Position numbers and translations under genes: made by a program
Assembly: GCA_023388935.1 (NCBI GenBank)
Contig: JAEWFG010000010.1
Location: 1 to 11,859, forward strand
Origin: Pseudomonadota bacterium
GTDB taxonomy: Bacteria; Pseudomonadota; Alphaproteobacteria; Rhizobiales; Xanthobacteraceae
Direction: 5' to 3'
Length of the DNA stretch: 11,859 nucleotides
Notes under the pieces: generated by a model
Told to the model about the DNA's origin: nothing
Seen by the model: only the letters and a program-made list of their open reading frames with translations
Database searches by the model: none
Shown: positions 1 to 6,916 of the stretch, piece after piece
Layout: every line of letters begins with the position of its first letter
Numbering within the stretch: position 1 is the stretch's first letter

Positions 1-156
1 GCTGACGCTTCGCTTCCGGCTCCGCCCGCTTGAAGCGTCTTGGGCGGCCTTGTCATGGGCCCGGCGAGTTCTTTGGGAGGGACCTCACCGGGTCGAGTGC
101 CGGCAGAACCGACAGACCATTGCCATCGACCAACGGCGAGCCCCGGATGCGATCCT

Positions 157-330
157 TTACGTTCCGCCTAGCGCGCTCCGAAGAGTTCTTAGGAGAAAAT
201 CGCGCCTCCAGGACTTTCCGACATTGACCGCATCGCGCAGGACGGGCTGGGCTTGGAGGTCGGCCGCAACGTAGCCGCTGGCGAGAATGAACGGCACGGA
301 CATCGCCCGAAGCGTTTCAGCGACCGGGGC
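157..330 (-). pseudogene. Response regulator receiver domain, C-terminal fragment (copy 1)
   Basis: This reads as the last ~57 residues of a CheY-like receiver domain: PVAETLRAMSVPFILASGY, then VAADLQAQPVLRDAVNVGKSW and a final helix ending in a TAA stop at 157-159. The pattern (hydrophobic strand, S/T-G-Y, then PVL...K) matches the beta4 to alpha5 part of rhizobial receiver domains. The KP turn is KS here. The N-terminal half with the phosphoacceptor aspartate is missing, because homology stops near 330 where a TenA fragment on the other strand begins. The frame stays open to 402, but that part looks like the antisense of the TenA fragment. A diverged second copy lies at 11211-11331 in the opposite orientation. 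I regard it as a non-functional remnant. Confidence 0.6.
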
Positions 331-525
331 ATGTGGATCGACGAGTACGCCGGCGTGCCATACCAGGAGGTCGCCGCGAAAGCGCGGGCGCATTTGGAGC
401 ATCTCGCCGATCTCTACGCCACGCCGGCTCGCGAAACAGAGCTGATTGCGATCTTCAAGGAAGCCACCCGACTCGAGGCAGACTTCTGGGAGATGAGCTG
501 GCGCGTGGGCCAGCGTGTTGAATAG
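331..525 (+). pseudogene. TenA/thiaminase II-family C-terminal fragment
   Basis: The 64 residues from the ATG at 331 resemble the C-terminus of TenA/THI-4 proteins. They begin WIDEYAG (family form W-I-x-x-Y-A-S), continue through two amphipathic helices, and end with TRLEADFWEMSW, which matches the family's closing E-x-x-FWxMAW signature holding a conserved glutamate. Full TenA proteins are about 220 residues, so about 70% of the gene, including the pyrimidine-binding N-terminal part, is missing. TenA hydrolyses aminopyrimidines or thiamin for salvage, but this fragment cannot form the fold and is probably inactive. It abuts the inverted response-regulator fragment at about 330, marking a rearrangement junction. 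The match is from memory of the motif; no alignment was run. Confidence 0.55.
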
Positions 526-673
526 CCATCGGCAATCGCCAAGCCCAAAGCCCGTAGGTTGCTGGTTTTCGGACGCCGGGACGACGGGGCCTCCACATGA
601 CGAGGTAGCCGGCGGCCGAAAAGCGCCAAGGCACGAAGTCGCGGGAAGTTGGGCACCGGCTATGCAGCGAGCG

Positions 674-1408
674 CTATTTGCGCAGCCCCGCGGCGTTGGC
701 GGCCTCCTTGAACAACCGGCTGAGCTGACGCGTGGTCATTGGCTGATGTTGACTGCGGCCAGGAAACAGCCAGCGGTGTTCGGGCGCGACGCCGTTGTTG
801 GACGCGGTCGGCCGCACCTTCCACCATTGCCGCAACAGCTTCAGGACCTCCGCCGGCAGCATCACGTGCCGGTCCTTGCGGCCCTTCGACTGCACAATGC
901 GGATGATCCTCTGCTCGCTGTCGATGTCGCCCGCTCGCAGCCGCACCACCTCGCCGGCTCGCAGCCCGCAACCATAGGCCAGCGTCAGCATCGCTCGCGC
1001 CTTCAGGCTCGTCGCCATGGTCAGAACCCGCTTGACCTCCTCAGGGCTCAGCACCGGCGGCAGCCTCTCCGGCTCCTTGATGTGCCAGACTTCGGCCGCC
1101 AAATCGTGGCGACGTAGCGTGACGCGGAACAGGAACCGCACCCCGGTCATGATCCGATTGCGGTTGCAGATGCTCGTTCCGCTCTCGATCAGGTGCAGCT
1201 GAAATCGGCGCACCTCGTCGGGCGTTGCGGTATCGGGTGAGCGTTTGAGCCAGGCGGCGAACCGCCTGCAACTGTAAATGCTACCGGCCTCTCCGCTCTT
1301 GCTCCCGCGCAGCGGGCTGGAGCGCAGCGACTTTGTGCATTGGCCCCAAGCGGCCGACCCGGCATGTCCGCTAGATGTCGGCTCTTTGGGGTGAAGCCGA
1401 CTTGACAT
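674..1408 (-). pseudogene. Tyrosine recombinase/integrase, truncated at both ends
   Basis: The open frame encodes 244 aa, of which about residue 43 onward (from ~1282 down) is clearly a phage-type integrase. A SAM-like core-binding part (YSCRRFAAWLKRSPDTATPD, then CNRNRIMTGVRFLFRVTLRR) is followed by the start of the catalytic domain. The first catalytic Arg sits in YGCGLRAGEVVRLR and the Lys region in SKGRKDRHVMLP. The protein stops at EAANAAGLRK, just before the HxLRHxFAT box. The second Arg/His pair and the nucleophilic Tyr are therefore absent (about 70-80 residues short), and it cannot be active. The first ~42 residues look like read-through of upstream repeat-like DNA. The family resembles the integrase-like proteins that accompany IS91-type elements in rhizobia. 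It is probably a relic of a mobile element. Confidence 0.8.
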
Positions 1409-1444
1409 GCTCAGCCTGAGTTTTTCTCAGATTGACCCTGAGCA
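1408..1444. repeat. Nested inverted repeat upstream of the integrase relic
   Basis: The outer arms TGCTCAG (1408-1414) and CTGAGCA (1438-1444) enclose the inner arms CTGAG (1416-1420) and CTCAG (1426-1430) around a TTTTT loop. On the minus strand it lies directly before the ATG of the integrase frame. It could be an end of the former mobile element, a recombinase-binding site or a small terminator. The sequence does not decide between these. Confidence 0.4.
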
Positions 1445-1540
1445 GACCTCGTGCAGTTTCATTCAACATTGAGCATTTGCTAGTGTAAATGGTAGACAAC
1501 CATCACGCCCAGCAAAGCGGCAGGATGGACATCGAGCCTG

Positions 1541-1698
1541 TGCACACATTCGCCAAGATGAAAGCACGGCGCGTGGAGCCGCAGGACTATCTCGACGACA
1601 ACGATGCGACGGCATTCTTCGAGGCCTCCGGCGATCTGCTGCTGCCCGGCCCGACGCTCACCAATGTGAACGACATCAGGGTGATTTTGGTCGATTGA
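1541..1698 (+). pseudogene. Glycerate kinase/hydroxypyruvate reductase (MOFRL domain), 3' fragment
   Basis: About 52 residues ending in TGA at 1696-1698 match the extreme C-terminus of MOFRL-type glycerate 2-kinases (TtuD/GckA-like): TFAKMKARRVEPQDYL, DNDATAFFEASGDLL, then GPTLTNVNDIRVILVD. The family typically shows DNDSxxFFxALGDLxxTGPTxTNVNDxRxxLI, so the identification is good despite the size. The full protein is around 420 residues and only the last eighth remains. The frame is open from an ATG at 1489, but the residues before ~1541 show no family resemblance. The remnant is convergent with hyfI. Confidence 0.65.
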
Positions 1699-1710
1699 GC
1701 CTCGGCCCCC

Positions 1711-1795
1711 CGTCATCGCGAGCGAGGCGGAGCAATCCAGACCATCTCCGCGGATACAGTCTGGATTGCTTCGTCGCTTCGCTCCTCGCAATGAC
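1711..1795. repeat. Dispersed palindromic repeat (rhizobial REP-like element)
   Basis: The left arm GTCATCGCGAGCGAGGCGGA...CCAGAC (1712-1742) and the right arm GTCTGGATTGCTTCGTCGCT...GCAATGAC (1759-1795) are imperfect inverted complements around a 16-nt loop with CCGCGG at its centre. The arms keep exact pairing at their tips (GTCAT/ATGAC and AGCAATCCAGAC/GTCTGGATTGCT). Read through, it gives the peptide SLRGAKRRSNPDC, familiar from many alphaproteobacterial genomes, so I take it as a widespread interspersed repeat. It starts 17 nt past the hyfI stop and would form a long hairpin at the 3' end of the hyf transcript, possibly acting as terminator or RNA stabiliser. Confidence 0.8.
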
Positions 1796-1812
1796 CGAGG
1801 ATGTGGATGCAC

Positions 1813-2337
1813 TCACCCCTTTCCGCTGACGTGCTCCAGCAGCGCGAGCAGGCCCTTCAACAAGTCCGTCGGCGACGGCGGGCAGCCGTTGATGTGCAAA
1901 TCCACCGGAACGGTCTCGCATACGCCGCCGACGCAGGCGTAGCTACCTCTGAAAATGCCGCCATCGATCGCGCATCCGCCAACCGCGACGACCCATTTCG
2001 GATCGGGCGTCGCGTTGTACGTCCGCTCCAACGCCTGTCGCATGTTCTTCGTCACGGGACCCGTGACCAGCAGCACGTCGGCATGGCGCGGCGAGGCGAC
2101 GAAGCGCAGGCCGAAACGTTCGATGTCGTAGAAGGCGTTGGACAGCGCGTGAATCTCCAGCTCGCAGCCGTTGCAGGACCCGGCATCGACCTCGCGAATG
2201 GCAAGAGAACGCCCAAGCCTGGCCTGGGCGGCGCGGTCGACTTTCGTTGCAAGCTCCGCCAGCGCAGAAGCGTCCGGCGCCGGCGCGGGCTCCGTCAGCG
2301 AACCGTGGGTCAGGCTTTCGAGCAGGGTCTTGCGCAT
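1813..2337 (-). CDS. hyfI: HyfI-like small subunit (NuoB family, [4Fe-4S] protein)
   Basis: This 174-aa protein is the electron-transferring small subunit of a group 4 hydrogenase-like/complex I-like assembly and is homologous to NuoB and HycG/HyfI. The proximal [4Fe-4S] ligands are complete: C55 and C58 (SCNGCELE), C122 (VGGCAIDGG) and C152 (INGCPPSP). C135 and C140 are extra, in SYACVGGVCETV. There is no signal peptide and no membrane segment, so it should sit on the cytoplasmic face bound to HyfG. E. coli HyfI is about 250 aa; this one lacks the longer tail but spans the whole fold. The ATG at 2337 lies 3 nt after the hyfG stop with little Shine-Dalgarno sequence, suggesting translational coupling. 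It is the last gene of the operon. The intact cluster indicates that electron transfer is still selected for, although the partner active site is altered. Confidence 0.95.
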   Translation of the reverse strand: MRKTLLESLTHGSLTEPAPAPDASALAELATKVDRAAQARLGRSLAIREVDAGSCNGCELEIHALSNAFYDIERFGLRFVASPRHADVLLVTGPVTKNMRQALERTYNATPDPKWVVAVGGCAIDGGIFRGSYACVGGVCETVPVDLHINGCPPSPTDLLKGLLALLEHVSGKG

Positions 2338-2340
2338 GGC

Positions 2341-3855
2341 TTAGAGGTCCGCGCCCGAATAGGAACAGTTGAACGACTTGTTGCAGAGCGGGAAGTCGGC
2401 AATGATGTTGCCCTCGATCGCCGTTTCCAGCAGCGGCCACTGAAACCACGACGGGTCGCGCAGGTGGCAGCGTTCGACGCGCAACTCGCCATCGAGCCGC
2501 AGCCACACCAGAACGTCGCCGCGGAAGGCCTCGGTGAGCGCCATGCCTTCACAGGCACCGCGGCCGATCCTGGGAGGCAGCGCAGTTTCAAGCCCTCCCG
2601 GCCCAAGTTGATGGAGGATCTGCTCGATCAACTCGGCGCTCTGCTCGACCTCGCGGATTCGGATCCAGACCCGCGCGTTCACGTCACCGGCCTGCAGTAC
2701 CGGCACCTCGAACGATAACGAATCGTAAGGCGTGTAGGCAATCGCCCGCCGCGCATCGAAATCGCGGCCCGAGGCGCGGCCGACATAACCGCCGGCGCCA
2801 AACTGGCGCGCATATTCCGCCTTCACGATGCCCGTGGTGACGGTGCGGTCCTGCAAGGACGCCGTATTGTCATAGAGCTCGATCAAGCGCGGAAAGACCT
2901 TTCGGAGCTCCGCGAGCAGCGCGCGTAGCGCGGAAACGCCGTCGGGCGCGATGTCGCGCGTCACACCGCCGGGCACGATGACGTCCATCATGAGCCGATG
3001 GCCGAACGCGACATTCGCAGCGCGCAAACAGCGCTCACGCAAAATGCCGGTCTGGGCATGCATCAGCGCGAACGAAGCGTCGTTGCAGATGGCGCCGATG
3101 TCGCCCAAATGATTGGCGAGCCGCTCCAGCTCCGCCATCAGCGCCCGCAGAAGGGTCGCTTGCCTCGGCGCCTCGATCTGCAGCGCCGATTCCACGGCAC
3201 AAGCAAAGGCGAAGGCATAGGCGACGGCGCTGTCGCCGGAGGTGCGGTTGGCGAGCTTTGCCGCAGCCTCGAGGCTCGCGCCCTGCATCAGCGACTCGAT
3301 GCCCTTGTGGGTGTAGCCGAGCCACTGCTCCAGCCGCACCACATGCTCGCCATTGGCGGTGAAGCGGAAATGGCCGGGCTCGATGATCCCGGCATGGACG
3401 GGGCCGACCGCCACCTGGTGCAACGCCTTGCCCTCGGCCGGCAGGAACTGGTATGGCCGCGCGTCGCGCGATGCGTTACGGCCGGAGAGTGGATAGGATT
3501 TGCCCCAGGCATAGTGATCGAGCCATGGCCGCAGATCGTCAGCGACAGCAGGAACAAGCCCGAACAGGTCATGGATGGTCCGCTCCAGCCGAAGCGCCGG
3601 CGGATGACGGCTGGCGACGCTTGGAAATGTGCCGGCCGTACACTCGTAGGTGACGACCACGATCTCGGCCGAGACTCCATCGAGCATCGCCATATGCACC
3701 GCGGTCGGCTCGCCCCAGAAGCCAAGCAGTGTGAGGCCTCCCTCGACCAGTCGATCGATCGCCGCCTGCCAGCCTGCCTCCGTCACGACCGCGCGCGGCC
3801 AGGGCCGGTGCGGCAACTCCGCAGTGACATGGGGGATGCTGTCGAGGATGCCCAT
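2341..3855 (-). CDS. hyfG: HyfG-like large subunit (fused NuoC-NuoD type) without NiFe-binding cysteines
   Basis: The protein has 504 aa. Residues ~20-125 are the NuoC (30 kDa) part, with ERTIHDLFGLVP and RPWLDHYAW. From ~140 it is the NuoD (49 kDa)/hydrogenase large-subunit part, with GPVHAGIIEPGHFRF, GYTHKGIESLM and a core helix ELERLANHLGDIGAI. Hydrogenases bind Ni-Fe through RxCGxC and DPCxxC. Here the first site is R204-T-S-G-D-S209, so both cysteines are serine (S206, S209). The C-terminal site reads KSFNCSYSGADL, with C497 but no CxxC. A hydrogenase active site is therefore not expected. This fits the energy-converting hydrogenase-related (Ehr) class, with an unknown substrate. The ATG at 3855 is 3 nt after the hyfF stop and preceded by CTGGGG. 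E. coli HyfG is about 555 aa. Confidence 0.95.
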   Translation of the reverse strand: MGILDSIPHVTAELPHRPWPRAVVTEAGWQAAIDRLVEGGLTLLGFWGEPTAVHMAMLDGVSAEIVVVTYECTAGTFPSVASRHPPALRLERTIHDLFGLVPAVADDLRPWLDHYAWGKSYPLSGRNASRDARPYQFLPAEGKALHQVAVGPVHAGIIEPGHFRFTANGEHVVRLEQWLGYTHKGIESLMQGASLEAAAKLANRTSGDSAVAYAFAFACAVESALQIEAPRQATLLRALMAELERLANHLGDIGAICNDASFALMHAQTGILRERCLRAANVAFGHRLMMDVIVPGGVTRDIAPDGVSALRALLAELRKVFPRLIELYDNTASLQDRTVTTGIVKAEYARQFGAGGYVGRASGRDFDARRAIAYTPYDSLSFEVPVLQAGDVNARVWIRIREVEQSAELIEQILHQLGPGGLETALPPRIGRGACEGMALTEAFRGDVLVWLRLDGELRVERCHLRDPSWFQWPLLETAIEGNIIADFPLCNKSFNCSYSGADL

Positions 3856-3858
3856 CGT

Positions 3859-5298
3859 CTACCCCAGGAGCTTCGCGACGTTCTGGAAGCCGGTGACCAG
3901 CACCGGCGGCAGATAGATGCCGGCCATCAGCACCAATCCGAGGTGCGTGAACATCGGCACGTAGGAGGCCTCCGCGGGCGCGGTCTTGCCCTTGGGCTCG
4001 CCGAACATCACCGGGCCGATCCGCAAGAAAAGCCCGCCGAGCGCGATGATGATGCCGAGCACCAGGATCACCGTCAGCCAGGGCGCGCGGGCGAAGGTCG
4101 AGCTCACCACGAGAAACTCGCTCATGAAAATGCCGAGCGGCGGCAGCCCGACGATGGCGATGACGCCGAGCATCAGGCCCCAGCCGAGCGCGGGGTTGGT
4201 CGCCGTGAGCCCGCCGATCTCGGCGATCTTCTGTGTGCCCTTGACCTGTGCGATATGGCCCACTGCGAAGAAGATTGCCGACTTGGTCAGCGAATGCATG
4301 GTCATGTGTAGCAGCCCTGCGAAATTCGCGAGCGGCCCGCCCATGCCGAAGGCGAAGACGATGATGCCCATATGCTCGATCGAGGAATAGGCAAACATCC
4401 GCTTGATGTCGCGGCGCCGGTACAGCATCAGCGCGGCGAAGATCACCGAGATCAGGCCCATGGTTACCATCAGCGGACCCGGAGTGATCGCCGCGGAGTT
4501 GACCGCGAGCATCATCTTGAAGCGCAGGAGCGCATAGAGCGCGACATTGAGCAACAGGCCGGACAGCACCGCCGAGATCGGCGTCGGGCCCTCGGCATGC
4601 GCATCCGGCAGCCAGGCGTGCAGCGGTGCGAGGCCGACCTTGGTGCCGTAGCCGAGCAGGAGGAAGACGAAGGCGACGTTGAGCAACGCCGGGTCGAACT
4701 GTGCGGCATGCTTCACCAGCACCGTCCACACCATGCCGTCCATCCCCTCGCCCACCACGGGGCGCGCCGCCATATAGACCAGGATCGTGCCGAACAGCGC
4801 GAGCGCGATGCCGACGCTACCGAGGATGAAATATTTCCAGGCGGCTTCCAGCGCTTCATGGGTGCGGTAGATGCCGACCATCAGCACGGTCGTCAGCGTC
4901 GCCATCTCGACCGCGACCCACATCAGGCCGATATTGTTGGCGATGAGCGCGAGGTTCATCGCGAACATCAGCATCTGGTACATCGCGTGATAGAAGCGCA
5001 GAAAGGCCGGCGTCAGCCGCCCGATCTCGATCTCGTGATGGATGTAGCTCGCGCTGAACACCGATGTCGTGAAGCCGACGAAGGTCGTCAGCACGACGAA
5101 GACCTTGTTGAGGTCGTCAAGCAGCAGATATTGTCCCGACGTCGGCTCGATCACGAACAGCAACAGCGAGGTGAGGAAGGTCGCGAGCGCCGCAACGACG
5201 TTGAGCTTCGCCGTCAGCAGGTAGCCGGGCAGGATCGCGAGCAGCGTGGCCGAGATGGCCGGGATCAACAGGATCGCACCGAGCGCATCGATCGTCAT
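3859..5298 (-). CDS. hyfF: HyfF-like antiporter-type membrane subunit (NuoL/M/N, MrpD-like)
   Basis: This 479-aa, almost wholly hydrophobic protein has about 14 likely membrane helices. It carries the proton-channel signatures of the Mrp/NuoLMN family: the TM5 glutamate E131 (LMWVAVEMATL), the TM7 lysine K220 in GTKVGLAPLHAWLPDAH, then GPTPISAVLSGLLLNVALY and RRRDIKRMFAYSSIEHMG (294-311). It should couple the redox reaction of HyfG/HyfI to H+ or Na+ movement across the inner membrane. E. coli HyfF is ~526 aa, so this is a slightly short but complete version. The ATG at 5298 overlaps the hyfE stop by 4 nt (ATGA) and has an AGGGGAG Shine-Dalgarno sequence. HyfD, a third paralogue in E. coli hydrogenase 4, has no counterpart here. 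Confidence 0.94.
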   Translation of the reverse strand: MTIDALGAILLIPAISATLLAILPGYLLTAKLNVVAALATFLTSLLLFVIEPTSGQYLLLDDLNKVFVVLTTFVGFTTSVFSASYIHHEIEIGRLTPAFLRFYHAMYQMLMFAMNLALIANNIGLMWVAVEMATLTTVLMVGIYRTHEALEAAWKYFILGSVGIALALFGTILVYMAARPVVGEGMDGMVWTVLVKHAAQFDPALLNVAFVFLLLGYGTKVGLAPLHAWLPDAHAEGPTPISAVLSGLLLNVALYALLRFKMMLAVNSAAITPGPLMVTMGLISVIFAALMLYRRRDIKRMFAYSSIEHMGIIVFAFGMGGPLANFAGLLHMTMHSLTKSAIFFAVGHIAQVKGTQKIAEIGGLTATNPALGWGLMLGVIAIVGLPPLGIFMSEFLVVSSTFARAPWLTVILVLGIIIALGGLFLRIGPVMFGEPKGKTAPAEASYVPMFTHLGLVLMAGIYLPPVLVTGFQNVAKLLG

Positions 5299-5957
5299 CG
5301 CCGCTCTCCCCTGAAGCGATCGAGCGCCTGCACGTCCACGCTGTCAAAACGCTCGCGGATGCGGAACAGGAAGATGCCGATCACGATGAAGGCGATCAGC
5401 ACCGAAAAAGCGACGCTGATCTCGACCACCAGCGGCATGCCCTTGGCGCCGGTTGCCGCCAGCACCAGCCCGTTCTCCAGCGACATGAAGCCGACGACCT
5501 GGCTCACCGCGTTGCGCCGCGTCACCATGATCAGGAGCCCGAGCAGCACCACCGACAGCGCAAAGGCAAGGTCTTCGCGCGCCAGCGCGTCGGCGCCCGG
5601 GGTCACCCGCAGCATCACCACCATCGAAAGCGCGACGAGGCCGATGCCGGCCATCATGGTCAGGCCCACGCCGATCACGTTCTCGATCTCGCGGTGAATG
5701 CCGAGTTGCCGGATGATCCGGTGAAGCACCACCGGAATGATGATGGCCTTGAAGACCAGTGCTATAAGCGCCGTGACGTAGAGATGTGGCGCGTGCTGCA
5801 CATAGGCCTGCCAGGCGACCGACAGCGCCAGCACGCCGGCGTGCAGCGCATAGACATTGAGCAGCGCATAGAGCCGGTCCTGGTAGAGCATCATGAAACT
5901 CGCCAGCACGAGGGAACCGGCGAGCAGATGGGCGATGTCGAATTGCAGGCTGCTCAT
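5295..5957 (-). CDS. hyfE: HyfE-like membrane subunit (NuoK-like C-terminal part)
   Basis: This 220-aa integral membrane protein has about seven hydrophobic helices and is close in length to E. coli HyfE (216 aa). The middle part, KAIIIPVVLHRIIRQLG followed by REIENVIG, is typical of HyfE. The C-terminal part carries a NuoK-type signature, VGFMSLENGLVLAATG, with membrane glutamates E161 and E179 that in NuoK take part in proton transfer. The true start is the ATG at 5957 (MSSLQFDIAH), preceded by CAGGAG. The frame stays open much further upstream, but that part is antisense to hyfC in another frame. The start is 2 nt past the hyfC stop and the 3' end overlaps hyfF by 4 nt. Confidence 0.93.
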   Translation of the reverse strand: MSSLQFDIAHLLAGSLVLASFMMLYQDRLYALLNVYALHAGVLALSVAWQAYVQHAPHLYVTALIALVFKAIIIPVVLHRIIRQLGIHREIENVIGVGLTMMAGIGLVALSMVVMLRVTPGADALAREDLAFALSVVLLGLLIMVTRRNAVSQVVGFMSLENGLVLAATGAKGMPLVVEISVAFSVLIAFIVIGIFLFRIRERFDSVDVQALDRFRGERR

Positions 5958-5959
5958 CG

Positions 5960-6916
5960 CTAAAGACTCCTGGACACGAAGCGCAACAGGCTCGCAAGCA
6001 GCGCCAACATCAGCGCCGCGCCCAGGAACTCCGGGATCCTGAATACCCGCATCTTGGCGATCGACGTCTCGAAGAGGGCGAGCAAGAAGCCGAGGACCAC
6101 GAGCTTGCCGAGATAGAGCAGAGCACCAAGACCCAACCTCGCAACGCCTGCATCCGCTGTCGCCGTGCCCCAGGGCAGGAACACGCAGGCGATCAGTGAA
6201 ACATAGAGCAGGAGCTTGAGCTGCGACGACAGGTCGACCAGCGCGAGATGCCGCCCCGAATACTCCAGTACCATGGCCTCGTGCACCATGGTGAGTTCGA
6301 GATGGGTGGCCGGATTGTCGACGGGGATGCGGGCATTCTCCGCCAGCGCCACTATGGTCAGCGCGACGAAGGCCATGCCAAGCGACACGCGCAGGCCGAC
6401 CGCGTCCGAGCCCATGAATTCGGCGACGTAGGAGAGCTGGGTCGAGCCCGCGATCATCGCGACTGAGAAGACGGTGATCAGCATCGCAGGCTCGGCGAGC
6501 GAGGCGATCATCACCTCGCGACTGGAGCCGATGCCGCCGAAGGCGGTGCCGACGTCCATGCCGGCGAGCGCCTGGAAGAAACGCGCGCTGCCGAGCAATG
6601 CGATGATGGCGATGAGGTCGGCGGTCCAGGAGAACAGGAGCCCGTTGCCGAAGGTCGGCACCAGCGAGGCCGCGACCCAGGTGCCTGCGAACATCAGATA
6701 GGGAATGACGCGGAACAGCCAGGAGGCGTTGTCCGCCAGCACGACGTCCTTGCGCATCAGGCGGATGAGATCGCGATAGGGCTGCAGGAGCGGCGGACCG
6801 CGCCGACGCAACAGCCGCGCCTTCACCTTGCGGACGAAACCGGTGAGCAATGGCGCGAGCAGCAGCACGAGGCACATCTGGACGCCTTGCGAGAGGATGT
6901 CGCGAAACGCGGTCAT
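5960..6916 (-). CDS. hyfC: HyfC-like membrane anchor (NuoH family)
   Basis: This 318-aa protein (E. coli HyfC ~322) has about eight membrane helices. It is the subunit that in complex I and group 4 hydrogenases anchors the peripheral redox arm and links it to the antiporter-like subunits. NuoH-family marks are RRGPPLLQPYRDLIRLMRKD (38-57), GGIGSSRE (127-134) and the conserved acidic loop AENARIPVDNPATHLELTMV with HEAMVLEYSG (192-221), rich in buried Glu/Asp. The start is the ATG at 6916, overlapping the hyfB stop as ATGA. The open frame runs further upstream only as antisense to hyfB coding sequence. Confidence 0.94.
   Translation of the reverse strand: MTAFRDILSQGVQMCLVLLLAPLLTGFVRKVKARLLRRRGPPLLQPYRDLIRLMRKDVVLADNASWLFRVIPYLMFAGTWVAASLVPTFGNGLLFSWTADLIAIIALLGSARFFQALAGMDVGTAFGGIGSSREVMIASLAEPAMLITVFSVAMIAGSTQLSYVAEFMGSDAVGLRVSLGMAFVALTIVALAENARIPVDNPATHLELTMVHEAMVLEYSGRHLALVDLSSQLKLLLYVSLIACVFLPWGTATADAGVARLGLGALLYLGKLVVLGFLLALFETSIAKMRVFRIPEFLGAALMLALLASLLRFVSRSL

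Noticed and set aside
1..156. Start of the window as part of a gene
   Set aside because: Short overlapping frames on both strands without motifs; nothing could be supported.
2998..4311. Long + strand open frame (437 codons) opposite hyfG/hyfF
   Set aside because: Antisense shadow of high-GC coding sequence: no domain motifs, Arg/Gln/His-rich composition, and the minus strand carries well-recognised proteins.
4372..5697. Long + strand open frame (441 codons) opposite hyfF/hyfE
   Set aside because: Same reason; composition dominated by R, H, Q and D, typical of the reverse complement of a membrane-protein gene.
5295..6875. A 526-aa reading of hyfE with a long N-terminal extension
   Set aside because: The extension is an off-frame reading of hyfC; the HyfE family begins at MSSLQFDIAH with a Shine-Dalgarno site just before it.
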